Below are positions 34,282 to 43,115 of a DNA stretch of 64,000 nt, piece after piece. Source of the DNA: Planctomycetales bacterium 71-10 (GTDB taxonomy: Bacteria > Planctomycetota > Planctomycetia > Isosphaerales > Isosphaeraceae); contig MKTT01000089.1 of NCBI GenBank assembly GCA_001898385.1, forward strand, positions 113,204 to 177,203, read 5' to 3'. Position 1 is the stretch's first letter; each line of letters starts with the position of its first letter. A program made the position numbers and the translations under genes. The notes under the pieces were generated by a model. That model did no database searches and was not told the origin of the DNA. It saw only the letters and a list, made by a program, of their open reading frames with translations.

Positions 34282-34423
34282 AGCTTACGACGCCCTCAAG
34301 GAATCGATCCGACGGGCCGCCGACAAGGAAATTCGGCGCTTCAACCAGGCCGTCGAGGCGAGTTCTCCCAAGAATTCTCCCAAGAAGACGATCCCCAGCC
34401 CCCAGGTCGACCCGAAGATGTAA
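34244..34423 (+). CDS. Small overlapping ORF downstream of the GAF gene
   Basis: 59 aa from GTG 34244 to TAA 34423, overlapping the last 38 nt of the GAF gene in another frame. CGGAG stands about 9 nt before the GTG. The protein is lysine-rich and helical at first (AKKDTESKNLAKAYDALKE), then ends with SPKNSPKKTIPSP. The SPKN part is encoded by a perfect 12-bp tandem duplication at 34363-34386. It may be a coupled small partner of the GAF protein. The function is unknown. Confidence 0.45.
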   Translation: MAKKDTESKNLAKAYDALKESIRRAADKEIRRFNQAVEASSPKNSPKKTIPSPQVDPKM

Positions 34424-34439
34424 CTCGCCTCGACTTCGG

Positions 34440-36014
34440 TCAACCGCCATTCGCCAGCCGCTCGCGACGCCAGGCGAAGTACGCCTCCAGGGCCTCCAGC
34501 TTGGGGAGGTTGGGGACGGGACGGGCGGAGGGGGCGGGGGCGGCGTCGAGGTGGAGGCACTTCGGGTCGGCGATGGAGAAGGGGGGCCACTCCGGGAGGC
34601 CGGGACGGTTGGGGTCGCCGGACTTCGCGAACTGGACCCAGTAGTCGGACATCAGCTCGGACGCGGCCAGGTCCTCCGCGCCAGGCCGGCCGAAGAAGCC
34701 GCCCAGCAGGCTGAGGTTGCGGAAGACGAACGGGATCTCCGCCGCGTGCGACGCCCCGTGCGAGCCCGGGGCGTGGCGGTCGAAGTAGTAGACGTACGCC
34801 CGGTTCGTCCCCTTCTCGGCCTGGAGCCGCGCCCAGGCCCAGGCGTTCCACGCGAAGATGGCGTCGCGGAAGAGTTCTTTCGAGGCCCGGAACGCCTCGT
34901 CGGCCGTCGCGTGGGGGTAGGCGGCCAGGATCGCGCCGGCGAGGTCGCCGTAGCCGTCGCGGACGGTCGCCTCGAACGCCTCGGGCGTGGTGGCCGGGCC
35001 GGGGCGGACGAACAGGGCGCCCTCGTCGGAGTTGGTGCCGATCAGGACGGGCGTGTCGTTGAACGCCCCGGCGCGGTAGCGCTCGTACTGGTCGCCGGGG
35101 ATGACGTCGCCGTCGACGACCGGCCACCACCATCGCGTCTCCTTGAGGAACTCCGACGGCGGCAGCGCCCGCGCGGCGGCGAGGTCCGCGGCCCCCAGCT
35201 TCGCAAGGAACCTCGCCCCCTCGGCCTCGGCGAGCTTCAGCGGGCGGACGGTCTGCCCCCCCTCGTCGGCGAGCCGCGGCGGCGCGAACGAGCCGCCGCT
35301 CTGCGCGATGGCCCGGTGGAACAGCCCCTTCGCCCGCGGCGAGGCCGCCAGCATGCTCACCGAGATCGCCCCGGCCGACTCGCCGAACGCCGTGACGTTC
35401 CCCGGGTCGCCGCCGAACGCCTCGATGTTGTCGCGGATCCACTCCAGCCCGGCGACCTGGTCGCGGAGCCCGTAGTTCCCCGAGACGCCGCCGGACTCGG
35501 TGCCCAGCCCGGGATGGGCGAGGAACCCGAGCGCCCCGACGCGGTACGCGATCGAGACGACGACCACCCCCTTCTCGGCCAGCTTCGCGCCGTCGTAGGC
35601 CGGCGTGCCGGTCGACCCGATCATGAACCCGCCGCCGTAGATCCAGGCCATGACCGGCAGCTTCTCGCCGGGCCCCTTCGCGGGCGTCCAGACGTTGAGG
35701 TAGAGGCAGTCCTCGCTGAAGTTCGGCGGCGCGCCGGTGGCCAGCGCGAACAGCGCGTTCTGCACCGGCCCCGGCGCGAACGCCTTCGCCGGCCGCACCC
35801 CCTCCCACGCCCTCGCCGGCCGCGGCGCCCGCCACCGCAGGTCGCCGACCGGCGACTCCGCGAACGGGATCCCCAGGAACGCCCGCACGCCGCTCGCCTT
35901 CGTCGTCCCCTCGACCGTCCCCGATCGGGTCTCCACCCGCTCCCCCGCCGCGACCGTCATCGTCGCCGCCAACGCCCATCCCGCCGCCGCGATCCACGTC
36001 CCTTCACGTCGCAT
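34440..36014 (-). CDS. Secreted type-B carboxylesterase
   Basis: 524 aa. A signal peptide (residues 1-23, ending VAAG) is followed by the complete carboxylesterase fold: GIPFAESPVGDLRWRAP, SEDCLYLNVWTP, the oxyanion motif YGGGF, and the nucleophile elbow FGESAGA (Ser near 195). The later acid (GTNSDEG) and the His region (DRHAPGSHGASHAAEIPFVF) are also present. It hydrolyses carboxylic esters outside the cytoplasm. GAGGAG precedes the start. An AT-rich gap follows upstream. Confidence 0.92.
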   Translation of the reverse strand: MRREGTWIAAAGWALAATMTVAAGERVETRSGTVEGTTKASGVRAFLGIPFAESPVGDLRWRAPRPARAWEGVRPAKAFAPGPVQNALFALATGAPPNFSEDCLYLNVWTPAKGPGEKLPVMAWIYGGGFMIGSTGTPAYDGAKLAEKGVVVVSIAYRVGALGFLAHPGLGTESGGVSGNYGLRDQVAGLEWIRDNIEAFGGDPGNVTAFGESAGAISVSMLAASPRAKGLFHRAIAQSGGSFAPPRLADEGGQTVRPLKLAEAEGARFLAKLGAADLAAARALPPSEFLKETRWWWPVVDGDVIPGDQYERYRAGAFNDTPVLIGTNSDEGALFVRPGPATTPEAFEATVRDGYGDLAGAILAAYPHATADEAFRASKELFRDAIFAWNAWAWARLQAEKGTNRAYVYYFDRHAPGSHGASHAAEIPFVFRNLSLLGGFFGRPGAEDLAASELMSDYWVQFAKSGDPNRPGLPEWPPFSIADPKCLHLDAAPAPSARPVPNLPKLEALEAYFAWRRERLANGG

Positions 36015-36326
36015 GGCCGTCTCCTCAACCTACCCTCAGCTATCCAGCACACCGTCGTCATCCTACCAACGCCCACGGCGGGCTTTTACTTCAGGCCGAA
36101 CAAAGAACTCAGCCACTAAACCCAAAACACAAATAATAAAAACATGTTTTAATAATTAATTCAGATTACACAAAACACTTAAAGCATATCGCACGCCGGC
36201 ACGGCGTATCTTCGTCATCAAACCTCCTGTATCCTTGCCATAATCCCCCCAGGCCACTTTTCAAACAGTTCCCCCCCCAGGATCTGGGCCACGGAGTGCC
36301 TTCGATTCGCAAAGACGACTTTGCCC
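36015..36326. other. AT-rich intergenic gap
   Basis: This is the most AT-rich stretch of the window, especially 36100-36190, with AAACATGTTT and TTAATAATTAA palindromes. No gene is convincing. It may hold the esterase promoter at its left edge; the rest looks like foreign or decayed DNA. Confidence 0.5.
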
Positions 36327-36656
36327 ATGACTACACCACCGACCCACCGGACTGGCCTCTTCCTGCTCTCATTCCAGATCGAAGGGCTGTGCAACGCCCT
36401 ACGCCAAATTGTACCGACGGGGATGCCGCTAGGCCCAAAGACGATCGCCGTCGCCCGACGAATGAAGAATGCGTTTGACAGCATCGCTTCCGGTCCCCCC
36501 GTGGAGGGTCTTCCCGATATCGATGAGGAAACGTCGGCAGTTGATGTATTAACACTCGTGGAGGTTCTCAACTCGACTTTACTGGCTTTCCTCTCGCCCG
36601 AAGAGGCCGAAGATCGTCGATCCATCTTTGGCTTCGGACCTCCCCCGGAGTCATGA
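36327..36656 (+). CDS. Hypothetical protein
   Basis: 109 aa from ATG 36327. The sequence is soluble, with PLGPKTIAVARRMKNAFDSI and DVLTLVEVLNSTLLAFLSPEE helices, and base composition below its neighbours. No family is recognised and no good ribosome-binding site is visible. The opposite-strand frame over the same bases looks like a shadow. It lies in an accessory stretch with the AT-rich gap. Confidence 0.5.
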   Translation: MTTPPTHRTGLFLLSFQIEGLCNALRQIVPTGMPLGPKTIAVARRMKNAFDSIASGPPVEGLPDIDEETSAVDVLTLVEVLNSTLLAFLSPEEAEDRRSIFGFGPPPES

Positions 36657-36853
36657 TCCCCAGGTATTTGTAGCGGCTATCTGTGGCGACGCGACTAAGG
36701 ATCGGCGAAGAGTCGCAGGTAAGGAGGCGAATGATAAATCCCCTACAGTCGACGCCAGTGCATGCGACCACAGGCGCGCTTCTCGAAATGCGGCCTCTCA
36801 ATCCTGAACGATTTGCGCCCATCGCCGATGGAATTGAGCGAAGAGTCTCCATA

Positions 36854-37474
36854 ATGCCCACCCAGACCAGAAAGCAGCACTGGGAAGGCGTCTATTCCAC
36901 AAAGGCCGCGGACGCCGTCAGTTGGCATCAGGACATCCCCCGCCTGTCGCTGGAGTTGATCCGCGACGCGCTCCCGCCCGCGGGGGGCCGCATCGTGGAC
37001 GTCGGCGGCGGGGCCTCGACGCTCGTCGACAACCTCCTCGCACTCGCCCCGGCGCGGCTGGCGGTGCTCGACATATCCGCGACGGCGCTCGACAAGGCGA
37101 GGGCCCGGCTGGGCGATCGGGCGGCGGGGGTCGAGTGGATCGTCGCGGACGTCGCCGCGGCCCCGGACCTCGGCGCGTTCGACGTCTGGCACGACCGCGC
37201 CGTCTTCCACTTCCTGACCGACCCCGACGATCGCCGCCGCTACGTCGAGCTGGCCGAGAGGACCATCCCCGCCGGGGGCCGGGCCGTCGTCGCCGCCTTC
37301 GCCGACGACGGCCCGGCCCGTTGCAGCGACCTCGACGTCCGCCGCTACAACGCCGCGACGATGTCCGCCGAGCTGGGCCCCGGCTTCGCCCTCGTCCGCG
37401 AGGCGGCCGAACGCCATGTCACCCCCTGGGGGGCGGGGCAATCCTTCTTCTACGGCGTGTTCGAACGCCGTTGA
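36854..37474 (+). CDS. Class I SAM-dependent methyltransferase
   Basis: 206 aa from ATG 36854. The N-terminal block HWEGVYSTKAADAVSWHQ is typical of small trans-aconitate/thiopurine-like methyltransferases. SAM motif I is IVDVGGGASTLVDNLL (about 45-60), followed by VLDISATALDKARARLG and FDVWHDRAVFHFL. The C-terminus ends with GQSFFYGVFERR. The substrate is unknown. It is followed by a long repeat-bearing gap. Confidence 0.88.
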   Translation: MPTQTRKQHWEGVYSTKAADAVSWHQDIPRLSLELIRDALPPAGGRIVDVGGGASTLVDNLLALAPARLAVLDISATALDKARARLGDRAAGVEWIVADVAAAPDLGAFDVWHDRAVFHFLTDPDDRRRYVELAERTIPAGGRAVVAAFADDGPARCSDLDVRRYNAATMSAELGPGFALVREAAERHVTPWGAGQSFFYGVFERR

Positions 37475-37752
37475 GCCGGCCCCCCGGCGAACCGAACGCG
37501 TCGGAGACGCCGCCATGACCAGGACCCGGATCGCGATCATCCTCACCGGTGCCGGGGCGGGCCTCGCCGTCAGGCGAGGCGTCGCGAAAAATCGGAATCG
37601 TGAAATCCGGACGGCCGGCCCGGCGACTGTAGCGAGGTGGAGGGGTCCCGATCCCTCGAATCTTTGGCAACTCGATTTGCAGTCTGCAAGGCGCGAGCGA
37701 TGCCCCATGCCTCGCCCGCAGGCCGGCGCGAGTCGGCAGCCTTGCCCTCGTC
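37475..37752. other. Intergenic DNA, no gene seen
   Basis: This is the first part of a gap of about 775 bp. Short frames are present but none has family-like sequence. It reads like decayed DNA next to the repeat element. Confidence 0.4.
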
Positions 37753-38008
37753 GTGCTCCGTCCAAACTCGGGGAGCGAGCCCATATCCCCCTTCTCCCCT
37801 CGTGGGAGAAGGTGCCCCGGAGGGGCGGATGAGGGAGACGACGAGCGAGACGACCGCCGGGATCCCACGCCGGTCGGGCGGGCCATCGAACGCCGACGGT
37901 GCCCGTGCTTCGCGTCCCCCTCATCTGACCGCTTCGCGGTCTGTCTTCCCCCGCGAGGGGGGAAGACCGTCATCGGCACGCATCGCCATGTTTTCGACGA
38001 AGCGCTCC
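37753..38008. mobile_element. Diverged second copy of the MITE-like element
   Basis: The left end (GTGCTCCGTC... at 37753) and the block near 37792-37831 with core CTTCTCCCCTCGTGGGAGAA and GGATGAGGG match the left half of the element at 3985-4221. The right half (about 37918-38008) carries the inverted CCTCATC... block and a diverged terminal repeat (ATGTTTTCGACGAAGCGCTCC). Order and orientation of the parts are the same, but the inverted repeats are no longer perfect. Confidence 0.6.
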
Positions 38009-38250
38009 TGTCGGCCCCCGAAGGCCGGCGGACGACGCGAAACCTTGAACGAAAACGACGAGCGAAGCCAAAGCCCAATAAACGATAACCTAATTTCAAA
38101 CCATGACTTACGACGCAAAACCAGGAAGCCGGATTCCCACGAACGGACCCAACCTCGCGGCTCTCCGGAATCTCGACCGACCCGTCCCACGGCCGGAAGT
38201 TCGCCGGATCCGTCGACGCCCCGTAGGATGACCGGCATGGAGGGGTGCGC

Positions 38251-39198
38251 ATGACGGATGGCACGAAGACCTTGGCCGGGGTGGCTTGCGGCGTGGGGGC
38301 GGGGGCGTTGTGGGGGCTGGTGTTCCTGGCCCCGGAACTCGTGGGCGAGTTCGGGCCGTTGCCGATCACCATCGGCCGTTACCTGTTCTACGGCGTCCTC
38401 TCCCTGGGCCTGATCGCCCCGCGATGGCGAGGGCTCGCCCGCCGGCTCACGCGACGGGAATGGCTGGCCCTGGCCTGGCTGGCCCTGGCCGGCAACACGC
38501 TCTACTATCTGCTGCTATCGGCGGCGGTGCAGACGGGGGGGATCGCCATGACGTCGCTCGTCATCGGATTCCTGCCCGTCGCCGTCACGATCGTGGGGAG
38601 TCGAGACGATGGCGCAGTGCCGCTGGGACGCCTGCTGCCGTCGATCGCCCTGTGCGCGGCGGGGGCCGTGTGCATCGGATGGCAGGCGCTGGGCGGACCG
38701 GAGTCCGGCCGGTCCGGCTCGCAGGCCGTCGGCCTCCTGTGCGCGATCGGGGCCCTCGCGTCCTGGACGACCTACGCCGTGGGGAACAGCCGATGGCTCG
38801 CCCGCCTCGACCACGTCTCGGCCCACGACTGGAACCTGCTGACGGGCGTGGTCACCGGGGCCCAGGCGTCGGCCCTGATCCCCGCGGCCCTCGCGCTCGG
38901 CGAGGGCCGCCACGACGCCGCCGCGTGGGGTCGGCTCGCCGTCGTCGCCGCGGGCGTGGCGGTGCTGGCCTCGATCCTCGGCAACCTGCTCTGGAACAAG
39001 ATGAGCCGGCTGCTCCCCCTCACGCTCGTCGGCCAGATGATCCTGTTCGAAACCCTGTTCGCGCTGATCTACGGATTCCTCTGGGAACGTCGCCTCCCGA
39101 CCGCCCTGGAGGGCGCGGCCTTCGTCCTGGTCGTCCTCAGCGTCACGTCCTGCATCTTCGCGCACCGGAAGGCCGAGGCCCTCGGGGCGCACGCCTGA
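38251..39198 (+). CDS. EamA/DMT-family transporter
   Basis: 315 aa. The start at 38251 follows GGAGGGG. About ten hydrophobic helices form two EamA halves; typical marks are ALWGLVFLAPEL, ITIGRYLFYGVLSL and, near the end, LGNLLWNKMSRLLPLTLVGQM and WERRLPTALEGAAFVLVVLSV. Drug/metabolite transporters of this type export amino acids, metabolites or other small molecules. The substrate cannot be told. The 3' side is followed by the toxin-antitoxin pair. Confidence 0.9.
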   Translation: MTDGTKTLAGVACGVGAGALWGLVFLAPELVGEFGPLPITIGRYLFYGVLSLGLIAPRWRGLARRLTRREWLALAWLALAGNTLYYLLLSAAVQTGGIAMTSLVIGFLPVAVTIVGSRDDGAVPLGRLLPSIALCAAGAVCIGWQALGGPESGRSGSQAVGLLCAIGALASWTTYAVGNSRWLARLDHVSAHDWNLLTGVVTGAQASALIPAALALGEGRHDAAAWGRLAVVAAGVAVLASILGNLLWNKMSRLLPLTLVGQMILFETLFALIYGFLWERRLPTALEGAAFVLVVLSVTSCIFAHRKAEALGAHA

Positions 39199-39301
39199 CG
39201 CGACGCGGCCGGCGGAGTATTCCGCTCGTCGGCCTTCTCAGCGGTCGTCATAATTGGGATACGTTCGCAAAGAGATCCCGACGATTTCGGAGGCCTCCAC
39301 C

Positions 39302-39559
39302 GTGCCGCCGACCTATGCCGCCATCCTGCGCGACGGGAAGCTCGACTGGGGCGACGAGGGCCCGCCGCCCCTGCCGCCGGGGGCCGTCCCCGTCCACGTC
39401 ACCCTCCTGACGTCCCGCCCTCCGAAGGCCGACGGTCGGGCGATGGCCGCGGCGCTCGAAGCGATCGCGGCGGCCGGCGGCCCGTCGAACCTCGAAGACC
39501 CGGTCGAATGGCAGCGGCAGGTCCGCTCCGATCGCCAACTCCCCGGCCGGGACGGATGA
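39302..39559 (+). CDS. Putative antitoxin of the PIN-toxin pair
   Basis: 85 aa from GTG 39302, with GGAGG 8 nt upstream. It contains TYAAILRDGKLDWGDEGPP, a beta-strand pattern seen in small planctomycetal/cyanobacterial antitoxin-like proteins, and a C-terminal EDPVEWQRQVRSDRQLPGRD segment typical of the toxin-binding tail. No clear DNA-binding domain is visible. Its stop overlaps the toxin start (ATGA), the usual antitoxin-first order. Confidence 0.75.
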   Translation: MPPTYAAILRDGKLDWGDEGPPPLPPGAVPVHVTLLTSRPPKADGRAMAAALEAIAAAGGPSNLEDPVEWQRQVRSDRQLPGRDG

Positions 39560-39942
39560 TGCTCGACAGCAATCTCATCATCTACGCCGCCCGCCCGGAA
39601 TACCCCGGCCTTCGCCGGCTCATCGCCGAACGCGCGCCGGCCGTCTCCGCGGTGAGCGTCGTCGAAGTCCCGGACTACCATAAGCTGTCGACGGCGGAGC
39701 GGGCGCACTTCGAGGCGTTCTTCGCGACGGCCGAGGTCTTGCCCCTGGACGAGGCGGTGGTGACGCGGGCCGTGTCCTTGCGACAGTCGCGAAGGATGAC
39801 CCTGGGCGACGCCCTCATCGCGGCCACCGCCTTGGTGTTCGGTCGCGAGCTCCTGACGCACAACTTGAAGGATTTCGCCGGCATCCCTGGGCTGACGGCG
39901 TCGGATCCGATCGCCCACGGAGATCCGGCCCAGGTCCGCTAA
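39556..39942 (+). CDS. PIN-domain ribonuclease toxin (VapC-like)
   Basis: 128 aa. The start overlaps the antitoxin stop (ATGA). The PIN acidic residues are visible: Asp in MLDSNLIIYA, Glu in SVVEV, Asp in TLGDALIAATAL and a final Asp in THNLKDF. VapC-type toxins cut tRNA or rRNA when the antitoxin is lost. Its last 4 nt overlap the end of the convergent small gene. Confidence 0.88.
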   Translation: MMLDSNLIIYAARPEYPGLRRLIAERAPAVSAVSVVEVPDYHKLSTAERAHFEAFFATAEVLPLDEAVVTRAVSLRQSRRMTLGDALIAATALVFGRELLTHNLKDFAGIPGLTASDPIAHGDPAQVR

Positions 39943-40142
39943 GAATCTCCCCCCTTTTCGGGCTTCCTCGCCGGCCGGATCGGCATCGGGTCGGCGGCGT
40001 TCGTGTCGCGTTCGGGGGGCTTGTCGCTCCCCGGCGGGGGTTGATCGGGGGCCTCGGCGATGACGCCCTCGTCGGCGGGCTCCCAGCGCTGGGCGCTGGC
40101 GCCGGTCATGTTCTCGGCGTCGGTCTTCTCGGGGGTCGGCAT
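39939..40142 (-). CDS. Small hydrophilic hypothetical protein
   Basis: 67 aa from ATG 40142 (CGGAG about 9 nt upstream; a longer frame begins at 40169). It is rich in Pro, Asp, Glu and Lys, with MPTPEKTDAENMTGASAQRW and a tail of PxRPARKPEKG. Probably disordered. It converges on the toxin gene and shares the bases CTAA with it. Confidence 0.5.
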   Translation of the reverse strand: MPTPEKTDAENMTGASAQRWEPADEGVIAEAPDQPPPGSDKPPERDTNAADPMPIRPARKPEKGGDS

Positions 40143-40289
40143 CGGGTCGGCTCCGGGCGAGGGTCGCATGTCGGGATTCGCCCGCCTGCGTCGCGATTCG
40201 CATGCCGCGCCTTGCCGGGGCCGGAAACCTCCGCTACACTCCTGTTAAACAATTTCCCGACAGGATGGTCGTAGGCGAGGCGCACGGAC

Positions 40290-41627
40290 ATGATGACGCT
40301 CTGGGGGCCGCGGGGCGGCGGGCGGTATTGCGACAGGGTCTCGCGGCGGTCGTTCCTCCGGGTCGGCGGCCTGGCGATGGGGGGGCTGTCGCTGCCGCAA
40401 CTGCTGGCGGCGCAGGGGAGGGGGGCGACGGCCGACAACCACAAGTCGGTCATCATGATCTACCTGACGGGCGGCCTGGCCCATCAGGACACCGTCGACC
40501 CCAAGCCCGACGCCCCCGACGGCGTCCGCGGCGAGTTCAAGCCGATCGCCACGGCCCTCCCCGGCGTCTTCCTCAGCGAGACCATGCCGCGCACGGCCGC
40601 GGCTATGGACAAGGTCGCCATCATCCGGTCGCTGGTCGGCCAGATCGACGAGCATTCCAGCTTCCAGAGCATGACCGGCTTCCCCATGGTCGTCTCCCAG
40701 CGCGAGGGGAGGCCGCACTTCGGGTCGATCGCCGCCAAGGTGCAGGGGCCGGTGAACTCGGTGGTGCCGCCGTTCGTGGACCTCGCCCCGGTGATGCAGC
40801 ACCGGCCGTACAACACGCCCAACGCCGGGATGCTCGGCCAGCCGTTCAAGGGCGCGCGGATGGAGGGGGACGACCTCGCCCTGCTGCAGCCGCCGCAGGG
40901 CGTCGCCCCCGATCGGTTCGTGGGGCGTCGCGACCTCCTCGGCCAGTTCGACGCCTTCCGGCGCTCGGTCGACGGCGCGGCGGTCGACGGCATGGGGTCG
41001 TGCTACAAGCAGGCGTTCGACGTCCTGACCTCCGACGCCCTGGCGAGGGCCCTGGACGTGGAGCAGGAGGACCCCCGCCTCCGCGCCCGCTACGGGATCG
41101 GCTCGCCCAAGCACCTGGGCGACGGCGGCCCGATGTGGAACGACCAGTTCCTCGTCGCCCGCCGGCTCGTCGAGGCCGGCGCCCGCTGCGTGACCCTGTC
41201 GTACGGCTTCTGGGACACCCACGGCGACAACTTCAACCACCTGCGCCGGGTCATGCCCGTGCTCGACCAGGGGGTCTCGGCCCTGGTGGAAGACCTGCAC
41301 CAGCGCGGGCTGGATCGGGATTGCACGCTGGTGGTCTGGGGCGAGTTCGGCCGGACGCCGAAGATTAACGCGACCGCCGGCCGCGACCACTGGGCCCCGG
41401 TGAACTCGGCGATCCTCGCGGGCGGCGGGATGAAGGTGGGCCAGGTCATCGGCTCCACCGACAAGATCGGCGGCCACGCCGCCAGCCGCCCCGTCCACTA
41501 CCGCGACGTCCTGGCCACCGTCTACCACAACCTCGGGATCGACCCGCACACCTTCCTCTACGACAAGTCCAACCGCCCGATCTCCATCCTGCCGCCGGAG
41601 AACGAGCCGATCGCCGAGCTGATCTGA
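40290..41627 (+). CDS. DUF1501 family protein with twin-arginine signal
   Basis: 445 aa. The Tat signal SRRSFLRVGG is at about residues 18-27. DUF1501 marks are IYLTGGLAHQDTVDPKPDAP, GGPMWNDQFLVARRLVEAGARCVTLSYGFWDTHGDNF, VVWGEFGRTPKIN and GRDHWAPVNSAILAGGGMK. It is a paralogue of 1826-3283 but from the other common subgroup. GAGG lies upstream of the start. No PSCyt/DUF1553 gene is adjacent. It is an exported protein of unknown substrate. Confidence 0.92.
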   Translation: MMTLWGPRGGGRYCDRVSRRSFLRVGGLAMGGLSLPQLLAAQGRGATADNHKSVIMIYLTGGLAHQDTVDPKPDAPDGVRGEFKPIATALPGVFLSETMPRTAAAMDKVAIIRSLVGQIDEHSSFQSMTGFPMVVSQREGRPHFGSIAAKVQGPVNSVVPPFVDLAPVMQHRPYNTPNAGMLGQPFKGARMEGDDLALLQPPQGVAPDRFVGRRDLLGQFDAFRRSVDGAAVDGMGSCYKQAFDVLTSDALARALDVEQEDPRLRARYGIGSPKHLGDGGPMWNDQFLVARRLVEAGARCVTLSYGFWDTHGDNFNHLRRVMPVLDQGVSALVEDLHQRGLDRDCTLVVWGEFGRTPKINATAGRDHWAPVNSAILAGGGMKVGQVIGSTDKIGGHAASRPVHYRDVLATVYHNLGIDPHTFLYDKSNRPISILPPENEPIAELI

Positions 41628-41780
41628 CGGGGGCGGGACGCCGCCCGGCGCGATTCGGTCATAAGATGTGGGCATGAGGAGCGTACCCTTGAGGAAAGAT
41701 CCGGTGCCTCGCCTCGGGGATGGCCGCGCGAAGGTTCGGCGCGGCGACGATCGCCGGGGGGCCGCCTCAGGAGTCCCCCC

Positions 41781-42395
41781 ATGCCCGACGCCAACACCCT
41801 GAACGCGCTGATGCTGCTCGACCGCTCCGGCTCGATGGAGTCGCGCTGGGCGGAGGCGCTGGGCGCGGTCAACGCCTATGTGAAGGCCCTCGGCGAGGCG
41901 GACGTCACCCTCGCGACCTTCGACGGCATGGGCGGCCTGAAGTTCGAGGTGATCCGCGACCGCGTCGCCTCGGCGGCGTGGAAGGACGTGACCCCCGCCG
42001 AGGCCGCGCCCCGGGGCATGACCCCGCTGTACGACGCCTTCGCCCGGATCGTCGCCCTGGCCGACGCCGCCGCCCGCGAGAAGACCGTCGTCATCGTCAT
42101 GACCGACGGTGCCGAGAACGCCAGCCGCGAGGTCTCCGGGAAGGACGCGCGCGCGATCGTCGATCGCTGCCGGTCCAAGGGCTGGCAGGTCGTCTTCCTC
42201 GGCGCCGACTTCGACGCCTTCGGGGAGGCCGCCGAGATCGGCGTGGCGATGACCGGCACGCTCAACGTCAGGACGGGCCGCTACGAAGCCGCCTTCCGCA
42301 AGCTAGCCCAACGCACCCGGACGTTCGCCGACTCCGCGGAGCCGTCGCCGATCGAGTTCACCCAGGAAGACCGCGACGAGGCGGCCGGGGAGTGA
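41781..42395 (+). CDS. Von Willebrand factor A domain protein
   Basis: 204 aa, cytoplasmic VWA domain. The MIDAS motif DRSGSM (about 14-19), the Thr in PRGMTPLYDA and the MTDGAEN block give a metal-ion-dependent adhesion site. AGGAG stands before the ATG. Standalone VWA proteins bind partner proteins; the partner here is unknown. Confidence 0.88.
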   Translation: MPDANTLNALMLLDRSGSMESRWAEALGAVNAYVKALGEADVTLATFDGMGGLKFEVIRDRVASAAWKDVTPAEAAPRGMTPLYDAFARIVALADAAAREKTVVIVMTDGAENASREVSGKDARAIVDRCRSKGWQVVFLGADFDAFGEAAEIGVAMTGTLNVRTGRYEAAFRKLAQRTRTFADSAEPSPIEFTQEDRDEAAGE

Positions 42396-42410
42396 CGCCG
42401 CCCCGCCCCC

Positions 42411-42911
42411 TCACTCGTCGCCCGACGGCCCGTACATCCCGGGGACCGGCACGTCGTTGAGCCGCAGGTAGACGCACAGGTGCGCCCGGTGGTGGATCAG
42501 GTGGTTGACGACGAACGACCGGATCATCGCGGCGCGGGGCATGCTGAAGACCTCGGCGCCCGCCTGGGCCAGCGTCCAAGTCGCGCCCATGTCCTCGTCC
42601 TTCGCCGCGGCGATCGCCTCGCGGGCCGCCGCGACGTTGCGGTCGAAGGATTCCAGGACCTCCTCGGTGCTCCCGGACCTCGGCGTCTTGTAGGGCTCGC
42701 CGCCGACCGGGGCGATGTCGAGGACCGTCTTCGTCAGCACCTCGACGGCCCAGCGGGGGATCTCGGCGAGATGGTCGGCGTTCCAGCCGATCGTGTTCGA
42801 CTTCGGGTGCGCCCGCCAGTCCAGCCTGTCGTCCGGGATCCGCTCCAGCACCTTGCGGGTGTTCGCCATCTCCTGGTCGAACTCGGGCAGGAGGGTTTCC
42901 GCGTAGCTCAT
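42411..42911 (-). CDS. DinB family protein
   Basis: 166 aa. A four-helix DinB/YfiT-like fold is indicated by the metal-binding His residues in NADHLAEIPRWA (about 44-55) and NHLIHHRAHLCVYLR (near 137). GAGGAG precedes the start. Members are metal-dependent thiol-S-transferases (bacillithiol, mycothiol) or of unknown activity. Convergent with the VWA gene. Confidence 0.88.
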   Translation of the reverse strand: MSYAETLLPEFDQEMANTRKVLERIPDDRLDWRAHPKSNTIGWNADHLAEIPRWAVEVLTKTVLDIAPVGGEPYKTPRSGSTEEVLESFDRNVAAAREAIAAAKDEDMGATWTLAQAGAEVFSMPRAAMIRSFVVNHLIHHRAHLCVYLRLNDVPVPGMYGPSGDE

Positions 42912-43115
42912 GACCGTCTCCTCGGGACCTGAGGGGTCATCAATCCGGGGGGATTGAAACCGACGGCCCTCATCCTGTCAACGCCCGTCCACCATCCCTT
43001 GAAACGGAAACCGACGATCGCGGGCGATCCGCCTTGTCGGGACCGGGGCGAACCTGCCACGCTGGCGGGGCGTCGAGTCGGCGGGACATCGCGGGTCGTG
43101 CGACGGAAGGGGACC

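Noticed and set aside
36218..36625. 135-aa minus-strand frame in the accessory stretch
   Set aside because: It overlaps the more protein-like plus-strand frame at 36327-36656 and is Ser/Arg-rich like a shadow.
37419..38372. 317-aa minus-strand frame through the repeat-bearing gap
   Set aside because: It runs through a repeat element and the end of the methyltransferase gene; the translated repeat signature shows it is not a real gene.
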